A stretch of DNA of 64,000 bases from Asparagopsis taxiformis (taxonomy: Eukaryota > Rhodophyta > Florideophyceae > Bonnemaisoniales > Bonnemaisoniaceae). The translations under genes and the position numbers were made by a program. Shown here in pieces: positions 52,787-61,320 of the stretch (the first letter of the stretch is position 1; each line of letters opens with the position of its first letter). The notes beneath the pieces were generated by a model. The model did not search any database, had not been told where the DNA came from, and worked only from the letters and a program-made list of their open reading frames with translations. The stretch is taken from assembly GCA_030407315.1 (NCBI GenBank), contig JALQPE010002790.1:1-64000 (forward strand), in the 5' to 3' direction.

Positions 52787-54283
52787 TCATGGACGCAATG
52801 CCAACTTGCTGCTGACCGTATGGCTTCTCGCGCAATATCTTCCGCATTGCGATTGTCCTGTCCGAAGCGCATCGGCCAATGCCACTACGCGGTTTCTTGT
52901 GATGGCGATTGCGGTTTGGAAAGACAAACCGATGTCTTTCCAAACCGCAATCGCCATCACAAGTAGCACAAAGACTATGACGAAAAAGATATAGATCTTC
53001 ATCTTCGTCGCAGACTTTTCATACACCCTCGCGCTATCCACCTCTTCAGACCTCTGCAGCTCGCGCTTAGTTTCTTGCTCATCTTTGATCAAAACTTTGA
53101 GCGCTGTTAATTCCCCACTCATCGCTGTCTTGTGAGCCATTTGCAACTCACCAACCCCACCTTCATAATACACCACTGCAGAACTGGTTTGGTTTCCGCC
53201 GGTGATTGTCGCAATTGTCTCCTGTGTACTCGGAAACCATATTGGAATATACTTGATTAGAACTGGAATCAAGATTGCGAGCATCACAGCAACGATGAGG
53301 ACCCCAATGCAAATCTTCTTCTTTGAAGCTGACTTTTGGTGCCCTCTCGCAGTAACCAGTTCCTCGAGCCCCTCCTTAGTTTTGCCCTTCGTCTCCCCAA
53401 TGTTGTGCTCGATGCTGTTCAACAGCTCACCCTGCGCATGCACAAGAAGTTGCATGTCTGAGAACAATTGATGCAATTGGATTATGCTTTGCTCCAATTT
53501 TTTGATGTCATTGTTCCTCGACTTCAAATCCGCAAGTCCATTCCTCAGCCTCACCTGCTCCTCAGGAGGCAACTGCATCAGCACGGGCGAGTGTTCGACA
53601 ACAGAATCAGTTGCGCCCTGCCGAAGAGCTTCTTGAATATCGTGCTCTTCAGCATCGGGGTTGATGATACGCAACTGTCTCTCCAGCGCACATCGCACAT
53701 TGTCACGATGCTTTTCCTGTGTTTCTTCAAACACTTGCATCGTTTCCATGAACCTTCGAGTCATGGCCTGATGCGTGTTGATCCTGACACGCAACTGCCC
53801 GGTGCTATTCGGGTTTTCTTCAGCGAAAAGTTTGTTTTCTCCTGCGATTCTCTGAAGGCGCTTTCGGATTGCATCCGAGGTTTTCTCAGTGCTACTGATT
53901 ATCCTCGATATGTCGTTGGCAGCCTCAGTCTTCTCAAGTGATTTCACGTGAGGCCCGAGCGAAACCTTGTACTTGGTTTCAATAGATCCAATGTTTTCAT
54001 GGATCTTGTCGATGGCTTGCGAAATGGCATCAGCTTCCTTTTCAAACTTCTTCAGCTCCTCTCGTTCCTGCACAGTTAAGCCGTCATCGATCTCATCACT
54101 GTCATTGATATCGATATCGTAGAGCTCGCCATTCTGTGTCACAAATTAGTTGCGAGAAACAATAGAGTTAGTTCTTTAGAGTTTTTTTTCTGTGTACCTA
54201 TGTCGGCATTTGTTTCTTGCGAAACTTACCATTGTGTCCATGACATCGGTCCCGGCAGTTAGTTCAGCAAATCGATCCGTCAT
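52787..54283 (-). CDS. Syntaxin-type Qa-SNARE with duplicated SNARE/TM tail, two exons
   Basis: Exon 1 is 54283-54230 (MTDRFAELTAGTDVMDTM), typical of syntaxin N-termini, and exon 2 is 54133-52787. The product is about 466 residues. An Habc-like helical region is followed by the SNARE core, FSDMQLLVHAQGELLNSIEH (central Gln of Qa type), and a membrane anchor at about 292-312 (ICIGVLIVAVMLAIL). Syntaxins normally end there. Here about 150 more residues follow, with a second, diverged copy of the SNARE tail and anchor: GEL...KSASKKKICIG is echoed by GEL...KSATKMKIYIF, anchor at about 398-415. The last part lies over a 30-bp inverted repeat, so the true C-terminus is in doubt. The role is vesicle fusion; the compartment is unknown. 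Confidence 0.85.
52896..52963. repeat. Perfect 30-bp inverted repeat with 8-base loop
   Basis: The arm 52896-52925 (beginning CTTGTGATGGCGATTGC) is the exact reverse complement of 52934-52963, around the loop AAACCGAT. It lies inside the 3' part of the syntaxin frame, where it codes VMAIAVWKD and, past the loop, FQTAIAIT. Confidence 0.97.
54134..54229 (-). other. Spliceosomal intron in the syntaxin gene
   Basis: The 96-nt intron starts GTAAGT, has CTAAC as a branch-like site about 37 nt from the end, and ends GACACAG. It is phase 0. Without splicing there is no ATG for exon 2, because a TAA lies two codons before it. Confidence 0.92.
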
Positions 54284-54839
54284 TTTGAGATTTCTTAGTG
54301 TGTGATGCACTAGTAATTTCAAGCGTGTATGTTCGATAAAACGTTGAGCAACGAGAGCGATTGAGCCAAAGACTCGGAGAAGATTGACAAGGCGTAGTTG
54401 ATAGAACGTGAGCAAAGGCAGTCGTTCAAGTGTCTCGGGAACAAGCAAGAGGTTTGCAGAAGATGTTGAGTTGCTCAATAAGTTGGCTGAAGAAAGATAA
54501 TGGGCAGGCTGGAGCAGTTGTATTTATATATCTACATCGGTGCGAATGTTCCCCTACAGGAAAGGATTCGCGAAAAATGTATATTGACGGATTACATGTA
54601 CGAGTGATACCAATAAAGAAGTTCAACCAACGTGGAACGCCATATTTGCTCGACTGGAGAGTGAATCGATGACTTTTCATGGATCAAGCGGCTCGTAAAT
54701 TGCATTTCTAGTCAACTCCAAACTAAAATATTGCGACCACAGCAACTGACAGTTAATATCATAGCAACAGCGATCTCATCTTTCACGTACGCGTACCATT
54801 GCATATTCTGACCATAGGTAGGGCATAGCGGCAGCAATT
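54284..54839. other. Syntaxin upstream region
   Basis: It lies between the syntaxin start and the end of the WD-repeat frame. It should hold the syntaxin promoter and the 3' end of the gene from 56074. No other gene is seen. Confidence 0.4.
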
Positions 54840-55260
54840 TTATATTTGTGGCTGGCTGTCAATGTGCCAACGACGAACCGTGCCGTCGTCACCACCGGTG
54901 AAGATGTGTGTATTACTAAACCATACAACCGAGCGAATTGGGCCGTAATGCCTCTCGAGTCCTTCACGCTTCTTCAAAGAACCATCTGGGCTGCACTGCC
55001 ACAGTAGTGCATCACCTTTTTCCGGGACGGTGACAAGAAAGACTGCATTTTGTTCTTCAAGTTGGTTCACTATTCCCAATTTTTGGCCATGATAGCAAAC
55101 TAAATTAATAGGGGTTTTGCATGCGTCCAATATGATATGTTTACGCGAAAGAACTCGTTTGTCCTGATCCTTGTTCGATGCAACAGTGTGCAAGTCTTCG
55201 CTGCAGGCGATGGATGTAACGCTGGCGAGTCCGGAATCAATTTCTTTCAGAGGACAAGGA
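54840..55260 (-). CDS. WD40-like tail, possibly fused to endonuclease III
   Basis: The frame ends at 54840 and reads as about three WD40-type blades: one with VTSIACSEDLHTVAS, one with KGDALLWQ and one with GPIRSVVWFSNTHIFTGGDD followed by GTVRRWHID. The first blade is already complete at the point where the endonuclease III frame stops (about 55247), and there is no room for a separate gene start and leader. A one-base change in the AAAAA run at about 55268 would join the two frames. Three blades alone do not make a closed propeller. A truncated WD40 gene left next to endonuclease III is the other option. Confidence 0.5.
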
Positions 55261-56074
55261 TCTGACTTTTTGCAGCCCTAGAGTCAACAGTAGCAGCTTG
55301 TCGAATAGAGTATGGATGTTTAGAAGTTGGTGGTGCTAAAAATTTGAGCGGATGGGCAGTATTCGAATTCCTAGCCTCTTCAGTGGTAGCAAATGAACAA
55401 ATAGGGCAGGCATCTATATCATGTTTGCGAGCTGGGCAATGCTGCCTTCCGAAGAGGATGAGACGTGTGTGCAGGTCGGTCCATGAGCTCTCGTCTGGGA
55501 ACCATATCTTCATGATGGCTTCTGTTTTTTTCTACAGATTTAGCGTCACCACATCCCCATCGACATGCCAATCTGTGAACATGAGTATCCACAGGAAATG
55601 CGGGTTACCAAATGCTTGGATCATTACCACACTGGCTGTTTTGTGACCAACTCCCGGCAATTGTTCCAAACCCTGGAATGTGTCGGGCACTTGGCCGTTG
55701 AAATGGTCGCAGAGCATCTGAGATAATTTAACGATGTTCTTTGCCTTTTGCTTGCTGAGACCCACAGTCTTGATAATTTGTTGGATTTTCTCAGCACCCA
55801 GATCTATCATTTGGTCCGGTGTGGGTGCGAGGCGGAACGATTCGGGCGTGACCTCATTCACTTTGACGTCCATGGACTGAGCTGACAGAAGGACACCTAC
55901 AAGAAGACTGAAAGGATCGGAATAATCGAGGAAACTTTTCGGAGCGACTGGATAGATTTCTTCCAGTTTTTGTTGTATAATGTTTGCCTTGGTAAGCATT
56001 GCACGCCTGGTCTGGTCTGACATTTGAATAGCATCCTGAGCGGACGACTTCTGGGAAGTACTTTTGCGCCTCAT
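55247..56074 (-). CDS. NTH1: Endonuclease III-like DNA glycosylase (NTH1), frame broken
   Basis: HhH-GPD DNA glycosylase/AP lyase of base excision repair. The first part is open from 56074: FSLLVGVLLSAQSMDVKVNE matches the LLSAQTTD region (here with an S-M-D variant), and LEQLPGVGHKTASVV is the helix-hairpin-helix with the catalytic Lys. After FGNP the frame shifts by one base (about 55605), continues with FPVDTHVHRLACRWG, which carries the catalytic Asp, then shifts back in a seven-A run at about 55535 and continues with EAIMKIWFPDESSWTDLH to CPARKHDIDACPIC. Three cysteines of the iron-sulfur loop are seen with a long first gap; the fourth is not evident. The two opposite shifts look like sequence errors rather than decay. 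Confidence 0.85.
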
Positions 56075-56560
56075 GATGCGGGTTATTGGTGGCGATCTTG
56101 TGTTTCGCAGAGCTGGGTTGAGAGGAGACAGTGAGGCGGATGGAGAGAGAAATCGCTGTTTGGAAGAGAACCAGTGTTTGTTTCATCTACAAGGAATGGA
56201 ATGGGCTGGACTGAAAGTGATTATGACCGATGGATCGGTGGTAGGCAGAGTGTTCTTTACCGCTCTGGTGTCGTATTCACCTAAGCTGAGATCAAATCTG
56301 TGTATCCTTTCAATGATATGTTGGTCTCTAACTTTTGTGAATCGATACAATCTACTTGACAGACGGACGGACGGAATGACTAACCGACCGACTGACTGAC
56401 AGATACCTCCTCGCCATGTGCATTCTCGCTAAACTACTCCCTTCCCTTTTTTATATCCCATCTATCATCAAAGCTCATGTTCCAATTTCTTTATCACCAC
56501 CTCTTCTCCTACTCGCGCTCACGTTATCCTCGTTACAATAATTACGCTATTTCTCGCACC
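56075..56560. promoter_or_regulatory. Divergent upstream region
   Basis: About 490 bp lie between the divergent endonuclease III and CDCA7-like starts. A TATA-like TTTTTTATATCCC lies at about 56448, some 110 bp before the CDCA7-like ATG. Confidence 0.4.
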
Positions 56561-57718
56561 ATGGAGAATCCCAACGAGAGCGCGACCACTCTAGCACGCG
56601 TTGGTTCTGGTGAACGCCCCGCCGAGCACATCATCGAGTTCCACGCCAAAACCGATGATCTACAGCACCATGCCAATGATGCACAGCTCCCGCATCCGGC
56701 ATTGCTGCTGGCGGATACTGATGGAAACCTCCGGGTTTCTGAGGATGCAAACGTAACCGCTCCTCGTTCGGTAAAGGCTCCCCAATCTCAAGCTATTCAT
56801 GATGGGTCGCAGCCACCGATCTGCAACGAAACGGGTTACGTCAACGCCCAATTCTGCAGTCCCGCCATTTCTGCTGTTCGCCCTCTCGCTCCCGTGCCCC
56901 CGCATCCGTCCGCCTCCCTCCATGCCCCCGACCGCGACCGCCCAGGCGCCGCAGAATCCCGTTCCCTCCAGCCCCCGCCTTCCCACCCTCTTCACTCTCA
57001 AACACAGCACCAGGCGCACCAGGCAGGGAGAGCCAAGAAACCTTGCAAGCCGAGGACGTACTCCGACGCTCTCCCCAGCCATTTCTGCCACATCTGCTCC
57101 CGCAAAGCGACCACCTCCTCTCCACACGTCGTCTGCGGAAATGTGCAGAGAGGCGCTTGCAGGAAGGTCATCTGCAGAATATGCTTCCGCAGGTACAGAT
57201 GGAGCCTCGAGGATGCGCAAAATGCCGCCCCAGGTACATGGCTCTGTACCCACTGCCGCGGTGACTGCCCGGTCCGCTCACAATGTGTCAACTACAACAA
57301 GACATCGGACCGGCGCCGGCTCAACCTCGTCAAACCGCGCAAGCGCAACAACCCCGATGCGACGCACTGCCGGGTGGAGGTTGAGCCGGCGAAAAAGCAC
57401 AAATCAGCACCCGTGGCATCCGACGTACCACCACTGTCTGCGCCTGTGCCAGCGCCTGCGGCTGTGGCTGTATTGCCAGGTAAGGCGGCGGCGAAGAATA
57501 AAAGAGCCTTCGGATCAAGCGGCGGCTATGGCCCGTATTGCAGCTGCAATACAGAGCTTGGAGCTGCGCTCGCTGAACTGGTGGCCTATCAACCTTGTAC
57601 ACCAATGTCACTACGCACACACAACTCACTAGAGACAGACTGTGAGAAGACTAGGCCGCCGTCCACCGTAAGCAGAAGGAACGATAAAAAGCGAGCGAGT
57701 CCAGTGATGTCACGATAG
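56561..57718 (+). CDS. CDCA7-like zinc-finger protein (zf-4CXXC_R1 type)
   Basis: The product is about 385 residues from the ATG at 56561 (CACCATGG context); an upstream Met at 56477 adds unconserved sequence. The N-terminal half is disordered and Pro-rich. The centre (about residues 175-250) has SHFCHICSRKATTSS, then a Cys pair region (GACRKVICRICFRRYRW), then PGTWLCTHCRGDCP. This order (CHxC, RK, FCxxCLxxRYG-like, W-x-C-x-x-C-R-G-x-C) is that of the CDCA7 zinc domain, which in animals and plants recruits the HELLS/DDM1 remodeller for DNA methylation. The GxxC details differ, for example RYRW instead of RYGE. The C-tail has a basic KPRKRNN stretch and a second small CSCN motif. Function by homology only. 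Confidence 0.65.
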   Translation: MENPNESATTLARVGSGERPAEHIIEFHAKTDDLQHHANDAQLPHPALLLADTDGNLRVSEDANVTAPRSVKAPQSQAIHDGSQPPICNETGYVNAQFCSPAISAVRPLAPVPPHPSASLHAPDRDRPGAAESRSLQPPPSHPLHSQTQHQAHQAGRAKKPCKPRTYSDALPSHFCHICSRKATTSSPHVVCGNVQRGACRKVICRICFRRYRWSLEDAQNAAPGTWLCTHCRGDCPVRSQCVNYNKTSDRRRLNLVKPRKRNNPDATHCRVEVEPAKKHKSAPVASDVPPLSAPVPAPAAVAVLPGKAAAKNKRAFGSSGGYGPYCSCNTELGAALAELVAYQPCTPMSLRTHNSLETDCEKTRPPSTVSRRNDKKRASPVMSR

Positions 57719-58354
57719 AGAATAAAGAAGCACGGCAGTCACAACCAACACCGGTTGCAGCACCAGTCCAGCTCCAGTTGTAGTTGCAGTTTCAATTGCA
57801 GCAATCACTGGTCCAGTAGATCTTCATCTAAATTTAGTATTGTATCCTCAGTACTTTCGCAAAGACTGCTAGTGTTGACTAAACGCAGCGTTCATCTCCA
57901 AACTGAACATGCCGATTACTGAAAGATTCTTGCTTTGTCAGAATACTGATTCACACATTTTTAGAGGACAATCTAGACGTGGTGTGGGAGAAGCGATGAA
58001 ACGTCGATGTGTGCACCGTGTCAACGGCTCGGAGGCAGTCATAATTTCTGAATAATAGGTTTTCAAGGCACGCAGAAAGTATTTTAACTTCGAAACGTCA
58101 GCTAAGAAACGAATTTTTTGGCTGGTGCAGTAGTGTTCCTGTACAGTATGTGCCACCGGAACCGCTCAGATAGGAAGAGACTGATCTATGCCGGCGCGAG
58201 TCTACCGCGGGCACCAAGCTCCGCCGGCGGGAAGCCTCATCAGGTCGAGGTTGCCATTCCAGACCTCCCCAGCAGCGCAGCACAGTCCGCATCGTCCACA
58301 CGTAACAATCTTTTGACACCCTCCCTCCATCCCTAGCTTACCTTTTCACATAGT
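57719..58354. other. No gene seen
   Basis: 3' flank of the CDCA7-like gene. It includes an inverted copy (about 57970-58025) of the sequence at 51930-51985, in which both copies share ATCGACGTTTCATCGCTTC or its complement. Confidence 0.4.
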
Positions 58355-58500
58355 TTGGCTACCCTGGGGCACCCATCATATGCAATGGTCAAAGCGATGC
58401 TGAAAGAGCCGCAAGCCCCTGGGTTAGCCAAGTTATTACTGGCAAAACCTGCATTAAACATGCGTTCTTATAGGCACTACTATTGTGATTCCGGTACCCG
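58355..58500 (+). pseudogene. Ty1/copia pre-integrase relic
   Basis: A short frame reads ATLGHPSYAMVKAMLKEP, which resembles the LGHPS zinc-domain start of copia-type integrases, followed by diverged sequence. Nothing else of the element is clear nearby. Confidence 0.4.
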
Positions 58501-58860
58501 AAGTTCTGGGTCGACTAGCGGAAAGTGGGGAGGATGTTAATGGAGGGTTAACATATCACACACTACTGCCTTGGCACCAGAACTGGATATTGATATCATA
58601 GGTCATAAGGGACAAGATGAGAAGAACGCAGGTTTTACTGCAGAGTGGCTAAAAATCATTCAGGCTCAACCCGGGGGTAGGAGTACTGTAGTCCTTCAGT
58701 TAAATTAACCTGCCAAATGTGTGTAGCGAGAGACCCCTGGGTTGGCCTGGAAAGGAAAGAGAAACATGCTACCAGGGCTATGGGAGGGTGGGACTGAAAA
58801 AAACAAACCGGGTTGCAGAACAATACCTGAGGAGCAATTTGGACGCAGTTGCGTTCTTGC

Positions 58861-59230
58861 ATCGCGCTTGTATCTTCGACAAAACAAACCCATGCCAGTG
58901 ATCTGCAGGGTAATGACGCATGGGATGACGCACACGTTTTCACATACGTTCACCGTCACCCCCGCCGCATGATGCGTTTTGTGTCAGAGCAGTAAAACCA
59001 TTAGCCCACATGTCCGGTGTGACCTATGTGGTTACTGCAGTAATCTGATTATATCCTAACATTTTGATTGCATCTGACTTGGATAGTTTCGTTCTAATTT
59101 AATAATCTTGGCTGCATACTGTATCGGAAAACGTATGCAATGTCGAGATTTTGACGCGCGAAAATCGAGCCGTGCCTCAGCTATCGTTCTGAAGTATAAA
59201 TATCTTCGTGCCTTGAAATCTTATTTTATC
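58861..59230. repeat. Dispersed repeat, copy 2, with an internal insert
   Basis: It matches 52378-52617 in the same orientation. It is split by about 85 bp inserted after ATGATGCGTTTTG (about 58980-59065). The repeat resumes with ATTGCATCTGACTTGG, and the last part has GTGCCTCAGCTATCGTTCTG as in copy 1. Confidence 0.8.
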
Positions 59231-59550
59231 TGAGGGAAATTTCCGAAATTAAATTTTCTGAAAGCCACACTGTGACCCGTTCAGAGTGACAAATGATGTG
59301 TAGGGCGGATATAAGTTGTTGTCGATCGCCGGTGGGCAGAAGGGCGACCCATCGCGACTGCATTGGATGGCAGAGGAATATCATCAACCAGCGCACCGAA
59401 CTGGAAATATTCTTACAGTTGTTTCTTCGGATATACAGGACCGGACCTGTCCACCCGGTCCCTTGCCGCCCCCTGGACACAATTTTTTCGCAGCACATGC
59501 TACACGTACAAGTACGCCGAAATCGGCCGCGCCCGCCAAGCGAGTGGGAT

Positions 59551-59889
59551 GTGCCTGTAGCTCAGTTGGCCAGAGTGTCCGTGTCATTCCCTGGTGTCCC
59601 GAGTGAAACCTGATGAACACACCCCGTTCGTGGTGAAACCCTTTCCATGGGCCGCGGGGGAGCATAAGCAATGACCTCCAACACGTGTCGGGGATCAGAT
59701 CTTAGGGTGGAATCGCGCGACTGGCCTGGCCCGAGCCAGAGGTCTCCCGAGGGCGCAGGAGATCCAGAGCTCGGGCAGGTTCTCGCCTCAGGATACGCAA
59801 TGCACAGTAGACGCTGTGCCATGGTCCCCCGTGGCTCGTGGAATACCTGATTACACGGGAGGTACCGGGATCGAAGCCCGGCAGGCACA
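59551..59889 (+). tRNA. tRNA-like gene with a long insert at the anticodon loop, copy 1
   Basis: A full cloverleaf can be drawn if about 266 nt (about 59588-59853) are taken out. Acceptor GTGCCTG (59551-59557) pairs perfectly with CAGGCAC (59882-59888). The D-arm is GCTC...GAGT with A-box TAGCTCAGTTGG. Anticodon stem TCCGT (59578-59582) pairs with ACGGG (59855-59859). The variable loop is AGGTA and T-arm CCGGG/CCCGG holds loop ATCGAAG (B-box). TTTTT follows at 59902-59906. The anticodon is most simply CAT (Met), after T33 at 59584, but other splice points would give CTT or ATT. The acceptor helix extends outward (GATG before, CATC after), which is unusual for a plain tRNA. It could instead be a tRNA-like structured RNA. 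Copy 2 lies at 50209-50575. Confidence 0.6.
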
Positions 59890-61320
59890 TCCGCTCGAAA
59901 ATTTTTGTAGTGCAGCGGATGCGTTGTGGATAGTAGCGGTCAATGTGTGGCGCGCGGAATCGCTGGCTATGGAGCAGAACTCCATATGAGAGGATGAGTT
60001 CGGATATCTTTCGGCCCCTCCTTGCAACGCTTTGCGACGCAGTGATGACAGGTCTAATGTTCCAATCGATTCCTATGTACGCCTGTGTATCAGGAGTCTG
60101 TCACAACGATGTTTCCATCTCGAGCATCTGCTGTAGACTCTGGTGATGCAAGGCGGTAAATCGAGCGTTCTCACTGAATTGCCACACAGTTCTGCATAGT
60201 AGATTGATGGTGGTGGAAAGTGAGTTGTGGTTATTCTTGGGTGGAAGTTGTAGCAGAGAAAATGTGCTTGGTTTTCATTGTTATCCACTGTTGAATCTAG
60301 AGCTGACCGAGCAGAAGCGAAATTATACGAAGCAAAGATCAGGCATACGAGAGATTGGGAGGGAAACAGAGATGGATGGGAGGATGGTCAACCGCATCAT
60401 CAGTCACAGAGTAGGTTGAAATTGAAACAATATATTGGAACAGAAGTTGGATGGTTCGTTCGTCAAATATTTGACAAGCCGCATTGTAGTTGTTATCGTT
60501 ATCATTCTATTCTGGCACTTGTAGTGTGATGAACATACCAGTGTGCACGTGGGGGGGGGACCCATTGCTAGGTTTCTTGGGAGGATTTGAACAGACAAAA
60601 TTGAAGGTTGGAGACACAACGTAACAATGTTGGCATTGCATATTCCTCCACAGCCTCAACCTGTAGCCATCATGACCCCTCTACCTTGTTAACCAACACG
60701 TGGCAATTATTCAGACACGTAACAACAGTAATGCGCAGTCCTGAATATTTACATGTCAACGTAATAATTTAGCACCTACTTCGGGAGTGTGAATACCCGA
60801 AGGTTATTACATGGCAGCTAATTAGTTTCTGCGCGATTGCCGCTAGGGCTTACGATCTACTTAAATAGATAGTCGCCGAGACCGCCAAGAAGAAATAGAC
60901 AGAGGTAAAAAACACAGCACACAACCGAGAGTGACCTCCTGCGCTACTGATTCCTCCGATAAGGGCCACTGCTGCACCAGCAATGTCTACTGTGCATAAT
61001 GGGGTTGCTATTGGTCCTATTGGATGATCCATTTATACAGCCTATTTCTATTTCGCGCGACAGTAATTTCCGTTTATCGGACGCTATCGGGTATCCGAAT
61101 ATTGACTCTAATGCCCATTTCATCATCCTCATTCCAGCATATTTGTCTAAGCTATACGTATCTATATAGGTGAGTAGTGAGGCAGTGAGAGAAAAGGAGG
61201 CAAGCGTGTCACTACTTTTTCTTGCCCGAACGTAAACCGGCGAAGCAGGAGAAAGCAAGATTGATCAATCTGCTAATTCTTTGACACACTACGTCTCTTT
61301 GTTCGTCTAGTTCATATAAT
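59890..61320. other. Upstream and probable 5' LTR region of the Ty3/gypsy element
   Basis: No cellular gene is seen. The last 600 bp or so should contain the 5' LTR and leader of the element that starts at 61321; a TGTTAACC near 60687 and an AT-rich box (CTTAAATAG, about 60859) are candidates. I could not find a clear primer binding site, so the LTR limits are open. Confidence 0.35.

Noticed and set aside
53202..53941. Plus-strand frames over the syntaxin gene
   Set aside because: They are antisense shadows; the syntaxin Qa-SNARE motif and spliced start support the minus strand.
59609..59640. CTGATGA followed by a stem and GAAAC within the tRNA-like insert, resembling a hammerhead ribozyme core
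   Set aside because: The stem needs a bulge, no proper third helix or cleavage site was found, and copy 2 lacks the motif.
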